A DNA stretch of 64,000 nt from assembly GCF_003339505.1 (NCBI RefSeq), contig NZ_QPIW01000029.1:24615-88614 (forward strand), written 5' to 3'. Positions 43,584-52,766 of the stretch are shown one piece after another. A program made the position numbers and the translations under genes. This stretch comes from Runella aurantiaca. GTDB taxonomy: Bacteria; Bacteroidota; Bacteroidia; Cytophagales; Spirosomataceae. Under the pieces are notes generated by a model that had not been told where the DNA came from, ran no database searches, and worked only from the letters and a program-made list of their open reading frames with translations. Positions within the stretch are counted from its first letter, which is position 1; each line of letters starts with the position of its first letter.

Positions 43584-44357
43584 ATGAATCGTTTTCGGGT
43601 TGAAAATTCGGGGTTTGCTCCCTACCGATATATATGCCTTTTAGAAATTTTTCGCGTCGACTTTGAAGGAAACCCTCTGCCCTACGTCAGTCGCTCGACG
43701 GGCTTTTTGGTTGACAAAAATGTCATTGTTACGGCGGGCCATTCGCTGAATGAAACAGAATCACGCATCAGTCATTTTAAGGTGTATCCCTTCATCAATG
43801 CGGTGTTGCCACCGCATATTTATTGGGTAGACATTCCCCCTTTCACGTTTAAAATTCACTCAATTCCTGACTATAAAAATCCAAATTGTTACGTTAAAGA
43901 CGATTTTGGCGTGATAATGCTTGATACGGACGCCGTTTATCAGCAGATGGGAGGGCACTTTGATTGGAACGAAAACTACTTGGTAGCCGAAAATTTAACC
44001 GAAAACAGCCCCATTCACATCGCAGGCTACCCCATCGACAAGGCTGATTTTGAGATGTGGCGGGAAGAAGGCCGAGTCATTGAGGTTACCAAACACTGCC
44101 TTATCCATTCATTCACCACGACCCAACGAAACAGCGGCTCACCGATATGGATTGAGCACCAAGGCCGATTCATGGTCGTTGGTATTCATGTATCTGGCAA
44201 CGCCGCCTCCTGCGGCTACCGGCCCGAAAACCGTAAATTCGGAAGCGCCGTTTTGCTCACAAAGCATGTATATGATAAAATTTCGGGGTGGATAGCTGCT
44301 CGTAATCAAACTTTTTCGCAACAGTCTTTTAAACACTCTTCGTACACATTTGGTTAA
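43584..44357 (+). CDS. Trypsin-like (S1/V8-type) serine protease, no visible signal peptide
   Basis: 257 residues. The catalytic His is in VTAGHSL, the Asp in YVKDDFGVIML, and the Ser in TQRNSGSPIW, the order His-Asp-Ser of chymotrypsin-fold proteases; RNSGSP replaces the usual GNSGSP. The ATG at 43584-43586 begins MNRFRVENSGFAPYRYIC without a signal peptide, so it may be cytoplasmic or exported by another route. The short size and V8-like features suggest glutamyl-endopeptidase-like behaviour, but specificity cannot be read. It is 21 bp from the SDR gene and probably co-transcribed. The frame open upstream to 43380 is a shadow of the previous gene. Confidence 0.8.
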   Translation: MNRFRVENSGFAPYRYICLLEIFRVDFEGNPLPYVSRSTGFLVDKNVIVTAGHSLNETESRISHFKVYPFINAVLPPHIYWVDIPPFTFKIHSIPDYKNPNCYVKDDFGVIMLDTDAVYQQMGGHFDWNENYLVAENLTENSPIHIAGYPIDKADFEMWREEGRVIEVTKHCLIHSFTTTQRNSGSPIWIEHQGRFMVVGIHVSGNAASCGYRPENRKFGSAVLLTKHVYDKISGWIAARNQTFSQQSFKHSSYTFG

Positions 44358-44378
44358 AATGACAAACGTAAACTTACT

Positions 44379-45083
44379 ATGTCATTTCAGGGAAAGAATA
44401 TTTTGATTGTTGGAGCAAGTTCAGGAATTGGATACGCGCTTGCCAAAACACTGGAAACCGAAGGGGCGGTGCTTTTTACCGCCTCGCGAACAGCCCCCGA
44501 AAATCTGAAAAGTCAACACATTACTTGGGACGTAACCCAAACAGCCACGGGTACTTTTGATGTCTTGCCAGATATACTCCACGGAATCGTGTACGCTCCA
44601 GGCACGATTTCGCTCAAGCCCTTTCAGCGCTTTTCGACGGCCGATTTTCAAGCCGATTTCCAAATCAATGTGTTGGGAGCGGTGGCCGTTTTACAAGCCA
44701 ATTTGAGCAGATTACGTAAAGCAAACGGCGCATCTATTGTGCTTTTCAGCACGGTAGCGGTGCAGACTGGTATGGGATTTCACGCCTCAATCGCTACTTC
44801 CAAAGGGGCGATTGAAGGACTCACGCGTTCGTTGGCGGCCGAATTTGCAACGGCCAAAATTCGCTGCAATGCCTTGGCTCCGTCGCTCACCGATACGCCT
44901 TTGGCGAGTGGTTTACTTTCAAACGATGAAAAACGAGAAGCTTCAGCCAAGCGGCATCCGCTCGGACGCATTGGCACCCCTGACGATGTAGCATCGGCCG
45001 CCAAGTGGCTGCTTTCTGACGAAGCAAGCTGGGTAACGGGGCAAATAATTGGCGTAGACGGGGGCATCGGGAAGTTGAAATAA
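44379..45083 (+). CDS. Short-chain dehydrogenase/reductase with atypical active site
   Basis: 234 residues, classical SDR fold. The cofactor motif is VGASSGIGYALA (TGxxxGxG type), the usual Ser lies in VLFSTVAV, and the YxxxK segment reads HASIATSKGAIEG: the Lys is kept but the Tyr four residues before it is Ile. Without the Tyr the standard proton relay is missing, so the protein may use another acid/base or be a non-catalytic cofactor-binding protein. The Gly-rich C-terminal segment IIGVDGGIGK is present. It ends at a hairpin overlapping its own stop. Confidence 0.85.
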   Translation: MSFQGKNILIVGASSGIGYALAKTLETEGAVLFTASRTAPENLKSQHITWDVTQTATGTFDVLPDILHGIVYAPGTISLKPFQRFSTADFQADFQINVLGAVAVLQANLSRLRKANGASIVLFSTVAVQTGMGFHASIATSKGAIEGLTRSLAAEFATAKIRCNALAPSLTDTPLASGLLSNDEKREASAKRHPLGRIGTPDDVASAAKWLLSDEASWVTGQIIGVDGGIGKLK

Positions 45084-45100
45084 CTCCCCGATGTTATTTT
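45065..45100 (+). terminator. Intrinsic terminator overlapping the SDR stop
   Basis: CATCGGG (45065-45071) with CCCGATG (45087-45093), inner AGTT/AACT, 5-nt loop, followed by TTATTTTTAT. The SDR stop codon is inside the hairpin. Confidence 0.75.
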
Positions 45101-45119
45101 TATAAGAAGTAATTCTGAC

Positions 45120-45749
45120 TTATCGAAGGTCAATTACCTCTACCCCTTTGAATTGGGCAGGGTCAAAAGCGAAGAATTTATCTTCCACCTTTACATTAGG
45201 CGTAAGCTTATCTACTTTGAACGTCAGGCGCTGTCCGCTGCGCTGGATTACTTTCCAACTTCTGACGGATTTATCTTTTTTGTCCACTTTAATCTGAACT
45301 TTAGACACTTTACTTTCTTTCTTTTCGGGCGAAAGCTCCACCACTTCGTACACGCGTCCACTTTCGGTTACTTCTTCGATAAACACGTATTTGTAGCCTT
45401 TTTTGTAGATGGTATATACTTTTGTGGGGTCAATGTCACCTACTTCTTTGGGGTCGTAGGTATTGATGGTCGCTTCGTTGCTTTCTTTGATGTAGGTGGT
45501 CATCACCTTACCATCATTGAAAATTTCCTGACCAGCCATTTTCAATCGAAACTTCGTTCCTTTTACGGTTGCGTCCCCTTTCAGGGTTTCTTTGGAGGCT
45601 TCATTAGTATACGTGAAGGCAACCTTGAACGAGGTCATTGTTTTGTACTTATTGCTCATCGCGTCTAAGATAGCGGTGGCACGTTTGTCATTTTGGGCTT
45701 GGAGGAGCGTAGTCGCAAAAAGCGATGCTATAACCAAAAATTTTCTCAT
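45120..45749 (-). CDS. LolA-like outer-membrane lipoprotein carrier
   Basis: 209 residues. Signal peptide MRKFLVIASLFATTLLQAQ and a LolA-type half-barrel of beta strands (SFKVAFTYTN, GTKFRLKMAGQEIFND, SVRSWKVIQRSGQRLTFKV). LolA carries lipoproteins from the inner to the outer membrane through the periplasm. The ATG at 45747-45749 begins the signal peptide; the longer frame to 45788 adds an unlikely basic leader. A clear promoter lies between it and ftsK, so it is expressed on its own. Confidence 0.85.
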   Translation of the reverse strand: MRKFLVIASLFATTLLQAQNDKRATAILDAMSNKYKTMTSFKVAFTYTNEASKETLKGDATVKGTKFRLKMAGQEIFNDGKVMTTYIKESNEATINTYDPKEVGDIDPTKVYTIYKKGYKYVFIEEVTESGRVYEVVELSPEKKESKVSKVQIKVDKKDKSVRSWKVIQRSGQRLTFKVDKLTPNVKVEDKFFAFDPAQFKGVEVIDLR

Positions 45750-45832
45750 TGTCGTAGGTTTAATTGCTCTTTTTAGACAGTTTTTCACCTTGATGGTTTA
45801 AAAACTGTACCGTATTAACAAAATATACGTTG

Positions 45833-45866
45833 CAAAGTTACCACAAGTCCGTTAACAAGCGACAAA
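45833..45866 (-). promoter_or_regulatory. Bacteroidota-type promoter of the lolA-like gene
   Basis: -7 box TAACTTTG (45833-45840) and -33 element TTTG (45863-45866) on the minus strand, 22 nt apart, fitting the phylum consensus. Confidence 0.45.
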
Positions 45867-45930
45867 ACCTTTACAAACAGCTATGTGCTGTTCGATGAAA
45901 TCGTCAAAAGCAGGCTTATTCTTTCTTCAA

Positions 45931-48459
45931 TTAAAGGTTTTTGAGCATTTGTTCCAAAGACGCAATATCAGTAATGAGTACTTCGCGTGCTTTGCTTCCC
46001 TCAAACGGCCCCACAATACCCGCCGCTTCCAGTTGGTCCATGATGCGCCCCGCGCGGTTGTAGCCCAGTTTAAGCTTGCGCTGAATCAACGATGTACTTC
46101 CCTGCTGACTGATGACGATAACCCGTGCCGCCTCATCAAACATAGAATCACGGTCGGCCAAGTCAACAGCTTCTCGGTCGGTTTCATCATCATCTCCGCT
46201 GAATTCGGGCAAATTGTAAGCCGACGGATAACCGCGTTGATTCCCAATAAAATCACACACTTCATCAATTTCGTCGGTATCGGCAAATGCACATTGTAAG
46301 CGAATCATGTCTGAGCCCGACGAAAGCAACATATCTCCCATGCCCACCAGTTGCTCAGCTCCACCCGTATCCAGAATGGTGCGGGAATCTATTTTTGAGG
46401 TAACTCTGAACGACAAACGCGCGGGGAAGTTGGCTTTAATCAAACCCGTAATCACATTGACGGAAGGGCGTTGCGTCGCCACCACCAAGTGAATTCCGAT
46501 GGCCCGCGCCAACTGCGCCAAACGCGCAATGGGCTGCTCTACTTCTTTGCCAGCGGTCATCATCAAATCAGCCAACTCGTCGATTACCAACACAATATAA
46601 GGTAGAAAACAATGCCCGCGCTCGGGACTCAACTGCCGTTGCGTAAACTTAGCGTTGTACTCTTTGACGTTGCGAACGCCCGCTTCTTTCAACAAATTGT
46701 AGCGATTGTCCATCTCAATACAGAGGGAATTGAGCGTATGAACCACTTTTTTGGTATCCGTAATAATGGCTTCTTCGCTATTGGGAAGCTTGGCCAAAAA
46801 ATGTCGCTCAATTTTGTTGAACAAGGTCAATTCCACCTTTTTCGGGTCGACCAAAACAAACTTTAGCAACGCCGGGTGTTTTTTATAAATCAACGAGGCC
46901 AACAACACATTCAACCCGACTGATTTTCCCTGCCCTGTGGCACCCGCCATCAATAAGTGAGGCATTTTAGCCAAATCTGTGATAAAAAACTCGTTTGAAA
47001 TGGTTTTTCCCAAGGCAACCGGCAAGTCAAACGTACTTTCCTGAAATTTCTTACTCGCCAATACCGACCGAATGGAGACCATTTCGCGGTTTTTGTTGGG
47101 CACCTCAATTCCGATGGTTCCTTTGCCAGGCATCGGCGCAATGATACGAATCCCCAACGCCGCCAAACTCAACGCAATATCATCTTCTAAACTTTTAATT
47201 TTGGAAATACGCACCCCCGCTTCTGGAATAATCTCATAAAGCGTAACGGTCGGTCCAATCGTTGCTTTGATGCTGGCAATGCTGATGCCGTAGTTACCGA
47301 GCGTTTCTACAATCCGGTCTTTGTTGGCTTCCAACTCTTCCGCCGTTACTTTTGAACTCCCTTCACCGCGATTATGTAACAAATCAAGCGTTGGAAATTG
47401 GTAATTAGGTAAATCAAGCGTTGGGTCATAGGGCCCGTGCTCGGCCACCAAATCGTTGGCTAAGTGGTCAGCATTCGCAAAAGGTACTACAGGAATTTTT
47501 GTGGTCGTTCCTGAAACGGGTATCTCATCCGCTGGGCTTTTCTCATCTGTCATCTCATCCGCATTTTCAACAATCAGCGTCAACCCACCAGAGACCGGTT
47601 TGGCCGCTGCTTTTCCGTTGGGTAGCTTCCCGTTCAATTCTATCGTTTTAGCTTTTTCAGCTTCAAGGGTCACGGTTTCTTTTTTAGGCTGCGCAACGGC
47701 GGGAGCCATCACTTCTTCCTCCTCGTCTTCTATATTGGGTTCAAGATATTTATCTTCTTCCGAAACCACTTCCAAATCAACAGGTCTTGCTCTTCTTTTG
47801 ATTGGATTCTCAAATCGGTCGGCCAATTCATCGAATGAATTAATTCCGTGAAAATACACCAGCACCGTTCCGAAGCCCCCCAAAACCACAAAGAAGCTAC
47901 CCCAGCCGATGTAATGGTCTAGTAAACTGTTGATTTCGTAGCCGATTCCGCCGCACAGAAAGCTCATCGAACGCACCGAATCCGTTTTTAAAACGAGAAA
48001 TCCAAAAAACAGACTAAGCAAAAAAATGTATACTAAGGTGAGTTGCGTGGTGCGTTGAAGTGGTAATAATTCACGCTTTTGCGCAATTTTAAAACCAATC
48101 AGAAACAACAAAAACGGGAACCCTAAGGCCGCTATTCCAAACCACCGAAAGATAAAAAAGTGGGAAAGCAACAGGCCAAAAAAGCCCATTCCGTTTTGAG
48201 TCTCACGGGAAGATATCCGAAGTTTGGTTGTAAAAGCAGAATCCACCACACTTTGGTCGGCTGCGCCCGTAAACAGATACCACACAAAGGCGCCCAGCAT
48301 GTACAGCGACAAGAACACCAATGCCCAACCCCACATTTTTTGTTTGCGTGGATCTGAAGGCGTTTGCTTAAACGGGGCTTTCGGTTGCCCCATCTCGCTG
48401 CCGGCAGTGCTTTTTCGCTCACGCTTTTGGGGCGTTGAAGGAATAACATTCTTAGCCAT
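45931..48459 (-). CDS. ftsK: DNA translocase FtsK/SpoIIIE
   Basis: 842 residues. Four to five membrane segments in the first 200 residues, a proline- and acid-rich linker, then the motor: Walker A GATGQGKSVGLN, Walker B LVIDELADLMM, ATQRPSVNVIT, ending in the gamma winged-helix domain (STSLIQRKLKLGYNRAGRIM). It pumps chromosomal DNA through the closing septum and activates dif recombination. Full length. It is the upstream gene of lolA but the lolA gene has its own promoter. Confidence 0.95.
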   Translation of the reverse strand: MAKNVIPSTPQKRERKSTAGSEMGQPKAPFKQTPSDPRKQKMWGWALVFLSLYMLGAFVWYLFTGAADQSVVDSAFTTKLRISSRETQNGMGFFGLLLSHFFIFRWFGIAALGFPFLLFLIGFKIAQKRELLPLQRTTQLTLVYIFLLSLFFGFLVLKTDSVRSMSFLCGGIGYEINSLLDHYIGWGSFFVVLGGFGTVLVYFHGINSFDELADRFENPIKRRARPVDLEVVSEEDKYLEPNIEDEEEEVMAPAVAQPKKETVTLEAEKAKTIELNGKLPNGKAAAKPVSGGLTLIVENADEMTDEKSPADEIPVSGTTTKIPVVPFANADHLANDLVAEHGPYDPTLDLPNYQFPTLDLLHNRGEGSSKVTAEELEANKDRIVETLGNYGISIASIKATIGPTVTLYEIIPEAGVRISKIKSLEDDIALSLAALGIRIIAPMPGKGTIGIEVPNKNREMVSIRSVLASKKFQESTFDLPVALGKTISNEFFITDLAKMPHLLMAGATGQGKSVGLNVLLASLIYKKHPALLKFVLVDPKKVELTLFNKIERHFLAKLPNSEEAIITDTKKVVHTLNSLCIEMDNRYNLLKEAGVRNVKEYNAKFTQRQLSPERGHCFLPYIVLVIDELADLMMTAGKEVEQPIARLAQLARAIGIHLVVATQRPSVNVITGLIKANFPARLSFRVTSKIDSRTILDTGGAEQLVGMGDMLLSSGSDMIRLQCAFADTDEIDEVCDFIGNQRGYPSAYNLPEFSGDDDETDREAVDLADRDSMFDEAARVIVISQQGSTSLIQRKLKLGYNRAGRIMDQLEAAGIVGPFEGSKAREVLITDIASLEQMLKNL

Positions 48460-48630
48460 CGATGAAAAAAAGGTTAATGTTTATCAATGAATCGTTAATG
48501 AGCGTAACTATCAAAAACCGATCAAAACGAAGACAGCCAGTGCGCACGGATTTCCTGCATCATCCAAAATGATGTATTCAAGTAGGGAATATTCTTGCGC
48601 AAGCGCTTTTTATGGGGTAAAATTGAAGCT

Positions 48631-49683
48631 CTATTTCAAGGATTTACAAATCCGCTTGGCCAAGGCTGGTCCTTCATAAATAAAGCCCGTGTAAATCTGC
48701 ACTAAACTCGCTCCTGCATCCAATTTTTCGCGGGCTTCTTCTGGTGAACCAATCCCTCCTACACCAATGACGGGAAATGAGTGATTTGACTTCTCGCAAA
48801 TATAACGAATAACTTCGGTCGAACGATGTGTCAATGGGGCTCCGCTTAGCCCGCCAGCTCCGATTTTTTTTACAGTTTCGCCATCAGTTGCTAAATCTGC
48901 TCGACTGATGGTCGTATTTGTGGCTATAACACCCGCTATTTTTGACGTAGTAACAATCTCGATGATATCGTCTAATTGGCTATCCGTCAAGTCGGGAGCG
49001 ATTTTAAGAAGAATGGGTTTAGGTTCCTTTCTAGTAGTTGCAGATTGCCTATTTTCCAATTCTTGACTTCTTTTCTTCAAGGCCAACAAAATCTTGGTCA
49101 AAGGTTCTTTTTCTTGCAAATCGCGCAGACCGGGCGTATTCGGCGAGCTTACATTCACCACAAAATAGTCAACGGTATCGTAAAGCTCGTCAAAACATTT
49201 AAGGTAATCGTCGAGGGCATTTTCGTTGGGCGTCAGCTTATTTTTACCAATATTTCCCCCAATCAGGATGTTGGTTTTGCGTTGACGCAGTCGCTTAGCC
49301 GCCGCCGCCGCTCCCTGATTATTGAATCCCATGCGATTGATGAGCGCCTGGTCGGGCTTCAACCGAAACAACCTTGGTTTATCATTTCCAGGTTGGGCCA
49401 AGGGCGTCACGGTCCCGATTTCAACAAAACCAAAGCCCAAACACGCCATCTCTTCCACCAGCTCCGCATTTTTGTCAAATCCAGCGGCCAAGCCTACGGG
49501 ATTTTTAAACTTCAGACCAAAAACTTCCCGCTCCAGCGAAGGATCTTCGTAGGTAAACAATTGCCTGAACAAAAACGTGATACCAGGAATTTTAAACAAG
49601 AATTGGAGGGTTCCGCACACAAAATGATGCACCTGCTCGGCATCAAAGCGAAACAAAATCGGAAGGATGAGCCACTTATACAT
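48631..49683 (-). CDS. pyrD: Dihydroorotate dehydrogenase (quinone), class 2
   Basis: 350 residues, quinone-dependent class 2 enzyme of the pyrimidine pathway, bound to the inner membrane through an N-terminal amphipathic segment. Seen motifs: the FMN region [31 protein letters not shown] with the catalytic Ser, and the later [15 protein letters not shown] 49681-49683 begins [16 protein letters not shown]; an extension to 49752 reads only through the palindromic repeat and is rejected. The gene follows wzi on the same strand with the palindrome between. Confidence 0.93.
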   Translation of the reverse strand: MYKWLILPILFRFDAEQVHHFVCGTLQFLFKIPGITFLFRQLFTYEDPSLEREVFGLKFKNPVGLAAGFDKNAELVEEMACLGFGFVEIGTVTPLAQPGNDKPRLFRLKPDQALINRMGFNNQGAAAAAKRLRQRKTNILIGGNIGKNKLTPNENALDDYLKCFDELYDTVDYFVVNVSSPNTPGLRDLQEKEPLTKILLALKKRSQELENRQSATTRKEPKPILLKIAPDLTDSQLDDIIEIVTTSKIAGVIATNTTISRADLATDGETVKKIGAGGLSGAPLTHRSTEVIRYICEKSNHSFPVIGVGGIGSPEEAREKLDAGASLVQIYTGFIYEGPALAKRICKSLK

Positions 49684-49706
49684 GGCCACAAAAGTAATAA
49701 AAAAAT

Positions 49707-49739
49707 AATCGTCGGACGGTTTAAAACCATCCGACGATT
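49707..49739. repeat. Palindromic repeat, divergent copy 3
   Basis: 16-nt arms (49707-49722 and 49724-49739) with one C/A mismatch, same type as copies 1 and 2 but with a different core; lies 21 bp past the wzi stop and just upstream of pyrD. Confidence 0.75.
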
Positions 49740-49759
49740 GGATTACGGCCAATTAAGCC

Positions 49760-51532
49760 TTAAAATACCTGTTGGCGATACGGGATATTGAGCCGAACCC
49801 CAAACGTAGCCGAGGTTGTACTCAAATTTTGGGATTCCAACGGGCTTTCCTGTTGGCGAATCATCAATCGACCATCAATGAAAAAATTATGTTTGAGCAT
49901 ATACGACATCCTCAGGTCGGCAAAAGTGGTGTTGACGGGCGTTCCCTGTCCGATAAAATTGCCTTCATCCCGCACCCGAAAGTCATCGTAGGGACGATAA
50001 ATATTGCTGCCATAATTCCATGAATCCGAATCTACGCCTCGCTTAGAGTAGGTAAACGTACCATAAACCGTCAAACGGCGCGTGGGCTGATAGCGCAATA
50101 AGCCCACCACTTCCCAAAAATTTGCCCCCAGCGGGTGCGCCAATGATTGGTCATAATGTACGTAATTATTGAACCCATTTTTGTGCGAATACGTAAAAGG
50201 GCGCGCCACGTTGTATTCAGCCTGTAAATCTAAGTTTTTGATACCCAAGGCATCCACATATTTAAGCCCCGCCTGAAATGCATATTTTTTACCCCAAGAA
50301 CCTTTTTTACCAAAATATTCGGATGTTTTGAACTCATCCAACATAAATTGACTATAAAATCCAAAGTGTTTGAGAAAGTTCCAACGAAAATCCACCCCCA
50401 GCAAGGCATTGTCAGAACTGCCCAAATAGGTTTCGAGGTAGCGGTAAAAGATAATAGGATTGAGATAATTGAGGTCAAAAGTATTGTTTTCTCTCCCAAA
50501 TACTTCTGCCTCATAGATACCTAAGCTGATGTTTTTGGATAAGTTGATGCTGAGGTGGTGAATAGCGGCAAATTTTTTGTTGATAGGCTCTTCGGGCCTC
50601 CGACCCACTTGGTTGTAGAGCATGTTCGCCCAAAGGTTGGTATACTGGAATCGCCCCAACTGTGTCGTCATTTTTAGGAATAAGTAAGGCGAACTCCAGT
50701 CCGAGAGCAACATAGAGCGGTATCCGCTCCCCATCACGTTTTTATCGTGTCCAAATTGAAGATTGATTTGTTTGATAGGATTGAAAGTAATGTACCCTCT
50801 GGCCGAAATAAAATCTACCCCATACGTGCGGATGCTTTTGACAAAACTTTCACCGGGCAATACATACAGCGGATAGCCCAAATAGATTTCTCGAACGTTG
50901 AGGGTATAATCTCGTACATACTTACCAAACATTCCCTGCGTATCGGTAACGTAGGTATAAAAACCCAGTTTTTTACCAATAACGCCTCGCATCTCCACCC
51001 CCCGTGCCGTCAGCCACAAATAATCTTTGGAGCTGTTTTCTCCGCCCAAAATCAAATGCGTGACAGGGCTTAAATGCAAATCTAAATCCTTGTTTTGAAT
51101 AGAATAAAAATCAGAAGGCCGCTCGTAAAAACGTTTCATAAACCGTTTTTGGCTCATTGGCGTTTTGTTAGTAGACCACTCCCAGTTATCCTGCCGTAAA
51201 TAATGAAGATTAAAATAGTCTATGTCGTTGAGCGGCATGGTACGGTCAGCCTCGATACTGTCTAATAGACTCACCACCGCCTTGCGCTGAAATGGCTTCA
51301 CCCCAATATGAAAATCTTCGGACAAGCGGCCCCGACGAATTTCAAAACGGTCAATCAAATGATAGTAGTCATCGTTGAGTGGCACAAACTGTGATTGGGC
51401 AAAAGAAGGTATTTGTAAAACCAACAACCATAAGAAACCGTAGAAGCTACCCCGCAAAAAACACCGCTCTTTTTCCGTGCTTCTTCCCTGTTTCTGTAAT
51501 CCCATAAGCAGTAGTAATTGTCTAAAACTCAT
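49760..51532 (-). CDS. Capsule assembly protein Wzi family (outer membrane)
   Basis: 590 residues, exported (hydrophobic segment ending PSFAQ after an unusual long basic N-terminus). The body is a beta-barrel with Wzi family features (FVPLNDDYYHLIDRFEIRRG near the start, SARGYITFNPIKQINLQFGHD, and a long strand-rich region). Wzi-type proteins anchor or organise capsule at the outer membrane. The N-terminus may be shorter (ATG at 51505). Neighbours (acyltransferase 3 and polysaccharide deacetylase) fit an extracellular polysaccharide role. Confidence 0.8.
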   Translation of the reverse strand: MSFRQLLLLMGLQKQGRSTEKERCFLRGSFYGFLWLLVLQIPSFAQSQFVPLNDDYYHLIDRFEIRRGRLSEDFHIGVKPFQRKAVVSLLDSIEADRTMPLNDIDYFNLHYLRQDNWEWSTNKTPMSQKRFMKRFYERPSDFYSIQNKDLDLHLSPVTHLILGGENSSKDYLWLTARGVEMRGVIGKKLGFYTYVTDTQGMFGKYVRDYTLNVREIYLGYPLYVLPGESFVKSIRTYGVDFISARGYITFNPIKQINLQFGHDKNVMGSGYRSMLLSDWSSPYLFLKMTTQLGRFQYTNLWANMLYNQVGRRPEEPINKKFAAIHHLSINLSKNISLGIYEAEVFGRENNTFDLNYLNPIIFYRYLETYLGSSDNALLGVDFRWNFLKHFGFYSQFMLDEFKTSEYFGKKGSWGKKYAFQAGLKYVDALGIKNLDLQAEYNVARPFTYSHKNGFNNYVHYDQSLAHPLGANFWEVVGLLRYQPTRRLTVYGTFTYSKRGVDSDSWNYGSNIYRPYDDFRVRDEGNFIGQGTPVNTTFADLRMSYMLKHNFFIDGRLMIRQQESPLESQNLSTTSATFGVRLNIPYRQQVF

Positions 51533-51608
51533 ATACGCTGTTAAATTATATCGCTACTTGGCGCAAATTAAGTTATTTTTGTAGCTCTTTAAACAATAGT
51601 TTATCCTC

Positions 51609-52766
51609 TTGAGTAAGTCTTCAAATACCGTATATTTCCCCAATCTTAACGGCGTGCGCTTTATTGCCGCCTTTTCGGTACTCATACACCATATTGAGCA
51701 AGTCAAAGAAGTGTTCAAAATTCCGCATTTTTATGATTATCACCTCATAAAAAGTATGGGAAAATTGGGGGTTGATTTATTTTTCGTACTGAGCGGCTTT
51801 TTGATTACCTATCTTTTGCTGCACGAAAAAGGCCGTTTTGGGGCCATCAATACCCGTGATTTCTACATTCGGCGTATTTTGCGGATTTGGCCGCTCTATT
51901 TTTTAATTGTCATTTTAGCTTTTTTTGTCTTTCCTCATATCCCCTTTTTTGTAGCACCAAACAACGAGATTTCGTTCATGGCGCACAATTTTTATGAGCG
52001 TTTGTCACTTTTTTTGATTGTTTTACCCAACATTGGCTTCATCCTTTACGGCTCGCCTTACTTATCAGCCCAAACCTGGTCCATCGGTGTAGAAGAACAA
52101 TTCTATTACCTCTGGCCTTGGATTATTCAACACCTAACCTGGAAACGCCTGTTAATTACACTAACCGTTTTTTCACTGGGAACTTTCGGTGTGTTTTATG
52201 TTTATTACCATTGGGTGGGCAATACGTTCTATGCAAACAACGTGCCTGAAATTATCCGCTTCTTTTTCAGTCAATTCCGCATTTTAACCCTCGTCACTGG
52301 GGGCGGCTGTGCGATGCTGGTCTACTACCGCAAAGAAAAAATCCTTAATGTACTTTTTCGCAAAGATGTCCAAATCGTAGTTTACGGTCTACTGCTTTTT
52401 TGTCTTGCTACGGGTGTTCACATCAACCACGTCAACTTAGAATTTTACGGGCTATTTTTTGCGTATTTTATTCTCAACGTTTCGAGCAACCCCCGCTCAA
52501 TTGTCAACTTAGAATACGGCTGGATTTCGTACCTGGGTAAAATCTCCTACGGACTTTATATCTACCAAACAGCTTTTATTGTGTTAAGCGTCCACCTCAT
52601 TCAATGGGCTTTTGGCAAAGACTTACCACATCTTACCTTCAACCTCATTCTTTATCCGCTGGCTACCTTTCTAACCGTCGGTGTGTCGGCGTTGTCGTAT
52701 CACTATTTTGAAAAACCTTTTTTGAAACTAAAAGAGCGATTCAGCTCACACTCAACGACCCGATAA
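51609..52766 (+). CDS. Acyltransferase 3 family membrane protein (OafA/YrhL type)
   Basis: 385 residues with about ten membrane segments and the family motifs NLNGVRFIAAFSVLIHH, FFVLSGFLITY, RRILRIWPLYFL, WSIGVEEQFYYLWP. It transfers acyl (often acetyl) groups to polysaccharide or lipid at the inner membrane. The start is a TTG (51609-51611): the preceding in-frame TAG at 51597-51599 leaves no other usual start, and TATTTTTG at 51574-51581 could be its -7 box. It overlaps the convergent deacetylase gene by 15 bp. Confidence 0.88.
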   Translation: MSKSSNTVYFPNLNGVRFIAAFSVLIHHIEQVKEVFKIPHFYDYHLIKSMGKLGVDLFFVLSGFLITYLLLHEKGRFGAINTRDFYIRRILRIWPLYFLIVILAFFVFPHIPFFVAPNNEISFMAHNFYERLSLFLIVLPNIGFILYGSPYLSAQTWSIGVEEQFYYLWPWIIQHLTWKRLLITLTVFSLGTFGVFYVYYHWVGNTFYANNVPEIIRFFFSQFRILTLVTGGGCAMLVYYRKEKILNVLFRKDVQIVVYGLLLFCLATGVHINHVNLEFYGLFFAYFILNVSSNPRSIVNLEYGWISYLGKISYGLYIYQTAFIVLSVHLIQWAFGKDLPHLTFNLILYPLATFLTVGVSALSYHYFEKPFLKLKERFSSHSTTR

